A DNA stretch of 5,503 nucleotides from Bacteroidota bacterium (GTDB lineage Bacteria; Bacteroidota; Bacteroidia; M30B66): NCBI GenBank assembly GCA_020438185.1, contig JAGQVC010000137.1, positions 1-5,503 of the forward strand. Reading direction: 5' to 3'. A program made the translations under genes and the position numbers. Under the pieces are notes generated by a model. That model searched no databases. It was not told the DNA's origin and saw nothing but the letters and a program-made list of their open reading frames with translations. Position 1 is the stretch's first letter. Every line of letters starts with the position of its first letter. Shown here piece by piece: positions 1 to 5,503 of the stretch.

Positions 1-679
1 GGACAAGATAAGCTGTGGCGTTGTTAGGTCCTGCCGCGTCTGTCCAGCTTAAATCAAGCTGACTACCTGAAACGGGGGTACAGCTAAGAGATGTAACGTG
101 ATTGCTTGGTTCGGGTAGTGGACCTGATGATGAAACAGTCCCATTAATGGTGAAATCATCCAATCTGAAAGTTCCTGTGCCGGAAGCTCCGCTTAAATTC
201 AGAACAATTGTAACTGTGCCTGACAATCCGGTATAGCCTGAGATTGTTTGATTTCCTGTGTTTGCCCCGGATGTTGGAACGGTTCCGGACGCAACCGTTG
301 AACCTCCGTTAATAGTCATTGACCAGTTTTGTGCACCTGAGGTGCTTCTTTGTCTCCAAAAGCTAATACTGGCTATATCCAGTGTATAACCCGAAGCAAC
401 ATTGAAAGTTAGCGTGTAGGTTGGCGTTCCGCTGGAATTATTAATAGAAAGTGCTTGTCCGGAACTCCCTGCAAAACTGGTAAAACTGGCTGAGCTGGTT
501 GCCCAGCTGCTACTGCTGAGGTTAGCATCTAACGTAGAAGGTGCAACAGTGTATGGGTTACCGGTGATTGTTGTTGTGCCAAAATCATGTTGGTAGACTA
601 CGGACTGTGCACTGACAAATGACGAAATTAACATCAGCGAAGCAGCCAAAACGGAAATTCTGGTAATTATCGGCCTCAT
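1..679 (-). CDS. Exported modular beta-sandwich protein, N-terminal part (3' end outside window)
   Basis: This is an open reading frame of 226 codons plus one base, running off the left edge. Residues 1-24 form a signal peptide (basic start, hydrophobic core, cleavage after FVSA before QS), so the product is exported. Residues 25 to about 182 are Ser/Thr/Gly-rich with beta-strand character: an early YQHDFGTT, then SFWRQRSTSGAQNWSM, and a closing FRLDDFTING. This pattern resembles the jelly-roll modules at the front of Bacteroidota secreted nucleases and lamin-tail or T9SS proteins. From about residue 190 (EPSNHVTSLSC...LDLSWTDAAGPNNATAYLV) a fibronectin type III-like module begins and is cut by the edge. 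The catalytic part, if any, is not visible, so no enzyme activity is assigned. The start is uncertain: an in-frame ATG 14 codons upstream (at 721) would give a longer, less typical signal-peptide n-region, and neither ATG has a clear ribosome binding site. I prefer 679 because it places the signal peptide at the very N-terminus. Confidence 0.82.
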   Translation of the reverse strand, partial: MRPIITRISVLAASLMLISSFVSAQSVVYQHDFGTTTITGNPYTVAPSTLDANLSSSSWATSSASFTSFAGSSGQALSINNSSGTPTYTLTFNVASGYTLDIASISFWRQRSTSGAQNWSMTINGGSTVASGTVPTSGANTGNQTISGYTGLSGTVTIVLNLSGASGTGTFRLDDFTINGTVSSSGPLPEPSNHVTSLSCTPVSGSQLDLSWTDAAGPNNATAYLV

Positions 680-790
680 TCGCTTGTTTTCCAATGATGA
701 AAAGTAAAAATTGGGTCGCATATCTTGTGTTGTTGGGGTCGTTTGGTTTGTTTCGCTAAAAAGTTTGAATCACACTTCAATTTAGCTTCG

Positions 791-798
791 CAAATTTA
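791..798 (-). promoter_or_regulatory. Candidate Bacteroidota -7 element for the exported protein gene
   Basis: On the minus strand these bases read TAAATTTG, an exact match to the Bacteroidota -7 consensus TAnnTTTG. Transcription would begin near position 784, giving a leader of roughly 60 to 105 bases depending on which start codon is used. No good -33 TTTG element sits at the expected 17-23 base distance; that region reads GGGAACTG. The promoter may therefore be weak or activator-dependent. One short motif match in AT-rich DNA can arise by chance. Confidence 0.4.
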
Positions 799-805
799 CG
801 TCAAT

Positions 806-832
806 ACTCAAAAAACAGTTCCCTTTTTGAGT
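806..832. repeat. Inverted repeat with 9-bp perfect arms beside the -7 element
   Basis: The plus strand reads ACTCAAAAA (806-814), a 9-base spacer, then TTTTTGAGT (824-832): perfect 9-bp arms. It lies 7 bases upstream of the candidate -7 element, so it covers the part of the promoter where a regulator would sit. It could be a dimeric transcription factor site or a hairpin. It lacks a following T-run on either strand and sits well past the terminator of the gene at 914-1936, so an intrinsic terminator is less likely. Confidence 0.45.
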
Positions 833-884
833 TGTGAAAGGGTAAAGAGATTGTTAGGAATGTTAAGAAAGTATGAATATAAAC

Positions 885-908
885 AAAAAATCCTTAACCC
901 AAGGTTAA
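885..908 (-). terminator. Weak rho-independent terminator after the oxidoreductase gene
   Basis: On the minus strand, 5 bases after the stop codon, the sequence has a 6-bp stem TTAACC/GGTTAA around a 3-base TTG loop, followed by GGA and a run of six T. Position, orientation and T-tract fit an intrinsic terminator. The stem is short with only two GC pairs, so it may be inefficient. Confidence 0.5.
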
Positions 909-913
909 TAATA

Positions 914-1936
914 TCAACTGAAATCCAGTAAAAGTGGGCCTTGCACAGGGTAGGCCGTGCAGGTCAGAATCAGTCCCTTGTTAATATCTTTTTCAGTAAG
1001 GACTTCATTCCTGCTCATATAAACTTTGCCTGCTTTAAGAACCATCTGGCAGGTACTGCAACGACCGGCAGAGCATGACCAGGCTAAGTTTAAGTTGTTT
1101 TCGAGTGCTACAGAAAGAATAGTTCTGTTTCCGGGGACATTCAACTTTTTTATTCCTCCGGGAAAAGAAATATGAACTTCGAAACTACCGCTTGCAAATT
1201 GATGGACTTGGTGTTCGGTTACTTCTTCTTTCCAGAAGACTTCGCGGTGAAAATAGTTGTTGCCTGCGCCATTCAGGTGAGAATGAACCTCAGTGAGGTA
1301 CATAAAAGATTCAGGACCGCAGCTAAATACCTGGAAGCCGCTTTCATTCTCTTTTTTTACTTCCCCAAACAACTTATCCAGGAATTCTCCATTTAACCTC
1401 GCTTCACTTACCAAAAATGCATCGCTGAAGAACCATTTTATGTGGAGTTGAGGGTGCTCAGAAGCCAGCTCTTCAAGCTGATATAGGAAAATGGATGATT
1501 TTTTTGAATGGTTGGAGTAAACGAGATAAAGCGGGAGTTTATATCCAGTAGCCAATAATTGTTTTATCATGGAAATGATGGGCACGATGCCGCTTCCGGC
1601 TGCGACAAACACAGGCGTTCTATCCCATTTTTGAGGCAAAACGAATTTTCCTGCCGGAGGCAGACACTCAACCCAAACTTCTTCTTTCCAATTGCTGTGT
1701 ATATATCTGGAAACCAGTCCATTTTCTATACGTTTCACAGTTATACCCGGGTATTTATCCGCCGAAGGCGAAGAGCAAAATGAATAAGCCCGCCTGACGC
1801 CATTACCCAATTGCGGAATGATAACCGTTAGAAACTGCCCGGCGACATACTGAAGCCCCGGAGCATCAAAGAAATATGAAATGGAATCAGGAGTTTCCTG
1901 AACCACTTTAAGAATGCGCAAGTGCAGATGATGCAT
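914..1936 (-). CDS. PaaE-type ferredoxin-NAD(P)H reductase: FAD, NAD(P)H and 2Fe-2S domains
   Basis: This is a cytoplasmic electron-transfer flavoprotein of 340 residues, close to the length of PaaE-like reductases. Three modules are visible. The FAD-binding barrel (about 1-100) has RAYS at 49-52 for the flavin and GLVS at 73-76 for its pyrophosphate. The NAD(P)-binding domain (about 105-230) has AAGSGIVP at 112-119 and SCGPESFM at 205-212. A C-terminal plant-type ferredoxin domain (about 250-340) has cluster ligands C288, C293, C296 and C326 in CX4CX2CX29C spacing. All key residues are present, so it should pass electrons from NAD(P)H through FAD and the 2Fe-2S centre to an oxygenase, desaturase or similar acceptor. 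No partner gene is present, so the substrate is unknown and paaE is not assigned. I chose ATG 1936 because MHHLHLRILKVVQETPD matches where PaaE-like proteins begin; an in-frame GTG at 1954 would add six residues. The stop codon of the upstream gene is 26 bases away, so the two may be cotranscribed. Confidence 0.9.
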   Translation of the reverse strand: MHHLHLRILKVVQETPDSISYFFDAPGLQYVAGQFLTVIIPQLGNGVRRAYSFCSSPSADKYPGITVKRIENGLVSRYIHSNWKEEVWVECLPPAGKFVLPQKWDRTPVFVAAGSGIVPIISMIKQLLATGYKLPLYLVYSNHSKKSSIFLYQLEELASEHPQLHIKWFFSDAFLVSEARLNGEFLDKLFGEVKKENESGFQVFSCGPESFMYLTEVHSHLNGAGNNYFHREVFWKEEVTEHQVHQFASGSFEVHISFPGGIKKLNVPGNRTILSVALENNLNLAWSCSAGRCSTCQMVLKAGKVYMSRNEVLTEKDINKGLILTCTAYPVQGPLLLDFS

Positions 1937-1937
1937 G

Positions 1938-1949
1938 ATTTGCGCAAAT
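1938..1949. repeat. 12-base perfect palindrome just upstream of the oxidoreductase ATG
   Basis: ATTTGCGCAAAT is a perfect 12-base palindrome ending one base before the ATG at 1936 on the minus strand, where a ribosome binding site would normally lie. It may be a small operator or mask translation initiation, but a site this short can occur by chance. Confidence 0.3.
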
Positions 1950-1962
1950 AACACGATTATTT

Positions 1963-3765
1963 CTATTTATTCAGAATTCTGAAAGTACTTCCTGTGTCAG
2001 TTTGTAAAATTAAATTACCGGTTTTAGGTAGTTTAATAACATCACCTGATTCAATGAGGTGTGTCATCAATAATTTTCCCTGAAGATCAAGTACCTCAAC
2101 GTATGTGGCATTCCCATAATTGCTCAATGTTACACTGCCTTCGGCAGGATTGGGATACGCGGTGAAAACCTTAACGGGTGAATTCTGTTTTGAGATATCC
2201 TGGACAATTCCATCCAGCTGGGCAATACCCCTGAGTTCGGAATTAAAATTATCATTGAAGGAACCTCCAAGATAAATACTGCTTCCTATATAAACTTCTT
2301 CAACATATTCCTGTAAATCATCACAAATAACTGTGAGAGGCTCAGGATAAGAATCTGGTGTGTCCCAAATTGCGACACCTTTCCCGAAAAGCATATTGGC
2401 ATATACGTTCAGATTTCCGGCAGCAACCAATTTGTTGTTATAATTAGCCAGTTTTTTAAAAGAACCTAAAGAATCGCTTTGCAGAATTTCCTGAACACCT
2501 GTGATTGGAGACCATTCATTGTTTGAATAGCGCATAACACCTTGCGTATGACCTAATGCCCGAATTGAAGATGCTGAATAAACTTCATTGTTTACCACTT
2601 CAATGTCATAGATGTCACCATAGATGCCAGTGGACCTGTCTTCGACTGTTTGCCCGTTCCAGTAAGCCAGATTGCGACAGCTTACTCCGCTTACTGAGGA
2701 GAAATTTCCACCTATCCAGATTCCCTGATCATCTGCCGCAGCTGTCAAAACAAGCGACCCTGACGCAGGCGAAAATTCTGCTGCGACCCAACTTGTACCG
2801 TTCCATTTAGCTGCATTAAAGGAGGTTCCACTAGTTCCGCCCACCTGAAAAAGACCAAAAGCGTACAACTCGTTATTGAAAATCAGCATATCGTGCACTT
2901 CTCCGTTCACGTTGGTGCCCATTGCTTCCCAGGTGCCATTTCTGTATCTCGCTATATTATTCACCGGGGTTGAGCCGGCCTGTGTGAACTCTCCTGCAGC
3001 AATTAAATCACCTTCGAAATTGATGAGCTTGAATACGATTCCGTTGATGCCTCCTCCAACTTCTGTCCAAAGCCATCCGGCGAAGCCTGAAATATACATG
3101 GCAACATTTGAAGCGGGAGTTGTGCCGGCGGAATCAAAATATCCTGCAGCCATTAAATAACCATCGTGCTCGGTAATCGAATATACGGTTCCCTGAATTC
3201 CACCAGCAAGTGCTGTAAGTGTTGTATTCGGAGGATACCCAGGTTGAATCCATGCTAATTCGTTAACAGTAAAACCCCATTGCTGTGCCCATTCTGCAAC
3301 GCCCGGAACAGTAATTTCGCGAACATAAGCCAGATTGTTAACCTGAGAAATCTGCCAGGCCAGATCTGCAGACCCGCTTCGCTTCATTAGATAACCTACG
3401 GCGCAGTGTGTCCCGAAGTCATCAATAAAAACGGGTGTTTGAAAGCGGTAATGGACGTTCTGAGGAAATTTTTCTTCAAGAGCATATGCATGCAAAACAT
3501 CAAGTAACTGCAGGCGGTGACTTTTTTGTTCTGTGTTCATATAGTCATACTGTCTTGAGCGCAGAACCTCCTCGACATGCAGCAGGTGGATTTGAATGGC
3601 CGCATTAAAATTTTCGGGATAAACCTCAATATCTTTCCAGGAAGCAGGAATATCATCCTGAAAATCCACTTCCAGATTCACTTTGCGCATCAGCTCGATC
3701 AAGGGAACAGCCTTTAGCAGGGAAGAAACCAGGAGGCAAATGAGAATTAAGTGCAACTTTTTCAT
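1963..3765 (-). CDS. T9SS-exported protein: unnamed N-terminal domain, propeller-like repeats, type A sorting tail
   Basis: The 600-residue product has four parts. Residues 1-19 are a signal peptide (MKKLHLILICLLVSSLLKA). Residues 20 to about 178 form a mostly alpha-helical-looking domain with PVFIDDFGTHCAVGYLMKRSG at its centre (111-131) and EWAQQWGFTVNELAWIQPGYPP at its end (158-179). I recognise this pattern from uncharacterised exported bacterial proteins but know no function; C121 is the only cysteine of the mature domain. Residues 184 to about 520 hold roughly 50-residue repeats of the form G-I-x-G-x-V-x-x-(I/L)...L-x-A-A-G-x-F-x-x-A-G...N-x-A-x-Y/W-x-G-x-W, clearest at 187-227, 237-280 and 286-327. 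They resemble Kelch or delta-60-type beta-propeller blades. Residues 532-600 (FTAYPNPAEGSVTL...FRILNK) are a T9SS type A sorting domain, so the protein should cross the outer membrane and be surface-attached or released. No catalytic residues are evident; a binding or adhesive role is inference. The ATG at 3765 places the signal peptide correctly. Confidence 0.88.
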   Translation of the reverse strand: MKKLHLILICLLVSSLLKAVPLIELMRKVNLEVDFQDDIPASWKDIEVYPENFNAAIQIHLLHVEEVLRSRQYDYMNTEQKSHRLQLLDVLHAYALEEKFPQNVHYRFQTPVFIDDFGTHCAVGYLMKRSGSADLAWQISQVNNLAYVREITVPGVAEWAQQWGFTVNELAWIQPGYPPNTTLTALAGGIQGTVYSITEHDGYLMAAGYFDSAGTTPASNVAMYISGFAGWLWTEVGGGINGIVFKLINFEGDLIAAGEFTQAGSTPVNNIARYRNGTWEAMGTNVNGEVHDMLIFNNELYAFGLFQVGGTSGTSFNAAKWNGTSWVAAEFSPASGSLVLTAAADDQGIWIGGNFSSVSGVSCRNLAYWNGQTVEDRSTGIYGDIYDIEVVNNEVYSASSIRALGHTQGVMRYSNNEWSPITGVQEILQSDSLGSFKKLANYNNKLVAAGNLNVYANMLFGKGVAIWDTPDSYPEPLTVICDDLQEYVEEVYIGSSIYLGGSFNDNFNSELRGIAQLDGIVQDISKQNSPVKVFTAYPNPAEGSVTLSNYGNATYVEVLDLQGKLLMTHLIESGDVIKLPKTGNLILQTDTGSTFRILNK

Positions 3766-3781
3766 GGTGGTTAAATTTTTA

Positions 3782-3812
3782 GAAAAGTAATTGAATGCAG
3801 ATTTAATAGCAA
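3782..3812 (-). promoter_or_regulatory. Possible promoter of the T9SS protein gene
   Basis: On the minus strand TTG (3810-3812) is followed after 20 bases by TACTTTTC (3782-3789), which matches the -7 consensus TAnnTTTG at all but the last base. The spacing fits Bacteroidota promoters. Transcription would begin near 3776, about ten bases before the start codon. A one-mismatch match in AT-rich DNA is weak support. Confidence 0.25.
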
Positions 3813-3833
3813 GAAAATCAGGGCCTAATTATA

Positions 3834-3848
3834 AACAGGAAGGCTGTT
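3834..3848. repeat. Short inverted repeat in the divergent intergenic region
   Basis: AACAG and CTGTT form 5-bp arms around a 5-base GAAGG spacer, near the middle of the 143-base region between two divergent genes. It could be an operator shared by both, but arms this short carry little weight. Confidence 0.2.
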
Positions 3849-3896
3849 GGTTAACATCATTCTGCCATTCAGAACTCACATTTCCAACCGGGCAAT

Positions 3897-3904
3897 TATT
3901 TTTG
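3897..3904 (+). promoter_or_regulatory. -7-like element directly before the esterase start codon
   Basis: TATTTTTG matches the Bacteroidota -7 consensus TAnnTTTG exactly but ends only four bases before the ATG at 3909. If active, transcription would start at or inside the start codon, giving a leaderless mRNA or meaning that translation starts further in. No TTTG -33 partner is present at the expected distance, so this may be a chance match. Confidence 0.25.
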
Positions 3905-3908
3905 AAGA

Positions 3909-4793
3909 ATGAATCATGTGTTGTTAAGTCTTTTATTAATTATGCCACACAGCCTGATTTCGCAGGTTGAAGCCATGAAGAAAATCAGTATTGAAAGCTT
4001 CAAATCCAATTATGTTGTTCCAAGACAGATTGATGTTTATTTGCCTCCCGGGTATCCTGGAGCGGGGAATTACCGCGTTTTGTACATGCACGATGGTCAG
4101 AATCTGAGTAATCCGGCCACATCAACATTTAATACGCCCTGGCGGGCAGATGAGACCTTAAGCCGACTAATGCGGGATGGCAAAATTCCTCCAACGATTC
4201 TTGTAGGAATATGGAGCACATCCGAAAGGTATCAGGAATACGCTCCATCGCCGGCATTTGCAAACCTGAGTGAGAAAACCAAGTTCGCTATCAGGCAGAA
4301 TTATGGAGAAATACCATATGGAGAGGCTTACCTTAGGTTTCTTGTTGAGGAGTTAAAACCATTCATTGACAAAGAGTACAAAACTATCCAGGGGCCCTCG
4401 GCGACATCCATTGCCGGTTCCAGCATGGGTGGTCTGAGCTCACTTTATGCACTTTGCTCTTATCCTGAAGTTTTTAGTCGTGCGGCTTGCTTGTCTATTC
4501 ACTGGCCTATACTGACAAAAGTACCTGATGATAGTATGTTCAATTCCTTTATTGCATGGGTGAAATTGAATCTGCCTGCTGATGAAAATCACAGGCTTTA
4601 CATGGATCGAGGTACAGCTACGCTGGATTCACTTTACAAACCTTATATGGATCGTGTGGAGTTGATAGTAGGAGAATCAGGATTTCCATCGGAGTGCTAC
4701 CAGATAAAGGCCTTTGAAGGAGCGGAACACAACGAAAATGCATGGGCAAATCGTTTCGAAGAAGTCTTGATTTTTCTACTTGGTGAACACTGA
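3909..4793 (+). CDS. Secreted alpha/beta-hydrolase, putative esterase family (PF00756-type)
   Basis: This 294-residue protein has the fold signature of the esterase D / feruloyl esterase / enterochelin esterase group. DVYLPPGYP (42-50) begins the core, YMHDGQNLSNP (59-69) is the conserved HDGQN-type segment near the active site, AGSSMGGLSS (169-178) is the nucleophile elbow with Ser172 in GxSxG, and His274 in GAEHNENAW is the expected catalytic histidine. The acid is not certain; D233 in YMDRGT or D240 are candidates. It should hydrolyse an ester, but these motifs do not separate carbohydrate-ester, siderophore-ester or thioester substrates. Residues 1-22 are hydrophobic and end in VEA, consistent with a signal peptide, although the n-region lacks lysine or arginine. 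ATG 3909 is the first possible start because an in-frame TGA lies two codons upstream. The gene is transcribed divergently from the T9SS protein gene, and its stop codon directly abuts that of the converging TrkA-type gene. Confidence 0.88.
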   Translation: MNHVLLSLLLIMPHSLISQVEAMKKISIESFKSNYVVPRQIDVYLPPGYPGAGNYRVLYMHDGQNLSNPATSTFNTPWRADETLSRLMRDGKIPPTILVGIWSTSERYQEYAPSPAFANLSEKTKFAIRQNYGEIPYGEAYLRFLVEELKPFIDKEYKTIQGPSATSIAGSSMGGLSSLYALCSYPEVFSRAACLSIHWPILTKVPDDSMFNSFIAWVKLNLPADENHRLYMDRGTATLDSLYKPYMDRVELIVGESGFPSECYQIKAFEGAEHNENAWANRFEEVLIFLLGEH

Positions 4794-5477
4794 TTAATCC
4801 TGCAAAAACTTGCGGATATCCTTGTTGCTGCCATAAACCACCATAAGATTGCCTTCCTGAAGAACGGTGTCAGGTGTGGCTACGCGCTGAACTTTTTCTT
4901 CGCGTTTTCGGGTGCCCAGCATATTTTTACCTTCATGGACTTCTATTGTGGTAAGAACCAGCAAGTTGTATCGATTTCGTATGGAGAGTTCCTCTATTGT
5001 CTTTCCAACAAATGATTTGGGTACTGCAACTTCGACTATACTGAATTCATCACTCAGCTCGAATGAATCGATAACGCCCTTCATGCATAATTTTTTCGCC
5101 CATCTTTCAGCCGTTTCTTCTTCAGGGTGTACAATTTCATCAACACCCATAGCCTGAAGAATTGTTTCGTGGAGCGGGTTAATTGCCCGACTGATCAAGC
5201 GCTTCACTTTCAGGTTCTTTAACACAGCCGTAGTCATAATATTGGCACCCTGATCCTCACCAATTGCAACAATCACAATATCAGTGTCTTTAAGAGGCAA
5301 GCCTGAAACCGTATGCTGGTCGGTGCTGTCCATGCAAATGGTATGTGAAATTTTCGATTTGTAGGCGTCAACCTTCGCCATGTGGTTATCAATTCCAATC
5401 ACCTCGTTTCCTTGTTCGGTGAGCTTTTGAGCCAGTGAAGCTCCAAAGTTTCCAAGGCCTACAATAATGTATTTCAT
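4794..5477 (-). CDS. TrkA/KtrA-family potassium uptake regulatory subunit (RCK_N + RCK_C)
   Basis: This complete 227-residue protein has the normal length of single-unit KtrA/TrkA subunits. These are cytoplasmic proteins that assemble as a ring on a membrane potassium translocation subunit (KtrB/TrkH) and gate it in response to bound nucleotide. The N-terminal RCK domain (1 to about 130) is a Rossmann fold: YIIVGLGNFG with GxGxxG at 7-12, an acidic residue ending the second strand (D30 in VIGIDN), MDSTD at 49-53, and VIVAIGEDQGANIMT at 68-82. The C-terminal RCK domain (about 137-227) runs from FELSDEFSIVEVAVP through FVGKTIEELSIRNRYNLLVL to LQEGNLMVVYGSNKDIRKFL. Some RCK_C domains bind cyclic di-AMP; that is family knowledge and cannot be shown here. 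The ATG at 5477 places the first Rossmann strand right at the N-terminus, as in homologues. No membrane subunit is in the window; only 26 bases remain upstream, so it may lie just beyond the right edge. The choice between ktrA and trkA is left open. Confidence 0.93.
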   Translation of the reverse strand: MKYIIVGLGNFGASLAQKLTEQGNEVIGIDNHMAKVDAYKSKISHTICMDSTDQHTVSGLPLKDTDIVIVAIGEDQGANIMTTAVLKNLKVKRLISRAINPLHETILQAMGVDEIVHPEEETAERWAKKLCMKGVIDSFELSDEFSIVEVAVPKSFVGKTIEELSIRNRYNLLVLTTIEVHEGKNMLGTRKREEKVQRVATPDTVLQEGNLMVVYGSNKDIRKFLQD

Positions 5478-5503
5478 ATTGATGCTATTAGTTAATCATA
5501 ATG

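Noticed and set aside
725..931. Open frame of 68 codons on the plus strand in the intergenic region
   Set aside because: It runs antisense through the candidate promoter, inverted repeat and terminator, and its product shows no recognisable domain or signal peptide. Chance open frame.
1172..1783. Two plus-strand open frames of 74 codons opposite the reductase gene
   Set aside because: They are antisense to conserved FAD, NAD(P) and linker segments and have no recognisable product.
2556..3160. Two plus-strand open frames (84 and 94 codons) opposite the T9SS protein gene
   Set aside because: They lie wholly inside a well-supported coding region on the other strand and show no motif of their own.
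4799..4815. Hairpin CC(T)GCAA-AAAC-TTGCGG just after the esterase stop, considered as a terminator
   Set aside because: The stem has a bulge and no T-run follows on either strand; it is part of the TrkA-type coding sequence.
4912..5157. Plus-strand open frame of 81 codons opposite the TrkA-type gene
   Set aside because: It is antisense to both RCK domains, is Ser-rich by codon mirroring and has no domain.
5478..5503. Possible 3' end of an upstream potassium channel subunit gene
   Set aside because: All minus-strand frames soon meet stops such as TAA TAG, and 26 bases cannot show a coding sequence; kept only as a suggestion in the TrkA-type entry.

Overview
The window looks like a chromosomal segment from a member of the Bacteroidota. 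The evidence is a secreted protein with a C-terminal type IX secretion (T9SS) sorting tail, a second exported protein of the modular, Ser/Thr/Gly-rich type common in that phylum, moderate-to-low GC, start sites without clear Shine-Dalgarno sequences, and matches to the Bacteroidota -7 promoter element TAnnTTTG. No genus can be named from the sequence alone.

Layout. The left edge (1-679, minus) holds the N-terminal 226 codons of a large exported protein whose 3' end lies outside the window. A 234-base gap (680-913) carries a likely promoter for that gene, a 9-bp-arm inverted repeat next to it, and a weak intrinsic terminator for the next gene. Then comes a PaaE-type FAD/2Fe-2S oxidoreductase (914-1936, minus). 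Twenty-six bases upstream of it ends a 600-residue T9SS cargo protein (1963-3765, minus), made of an unnamed N-terminal domain, propeller-like repeats and a sorting tail. A 143-base divergent intergenic region (3766-3908) separates this from a secreted PF00756-type esterase (3909-4793, plus). The esterase converges, stop codon against stop codon, on a TrkA/KtrA-type potassium uptake regulatory subunit (4794-5477, minus).

The genes do not form one obvious pathway. The oxidoreductase and the T9SS protein are close enough to share a transcript but have no evident functional link. The esterase and the two exported proteins point to extracellular or envelope hydrolysis and adhesion, while the TrkA-type protein belongs to potassium homeostasis and probably pairs with a membrane subunit lying beyond the right edge. 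The item most worth following is the N-terminal domain of the 600-residue protein, which has a conserved-looking GTHCAVGYLM signature and no function I can name. I see no mobile element, CRISPR array, tRNA or rRNA gene, and no clear case for a new multi-gene system.
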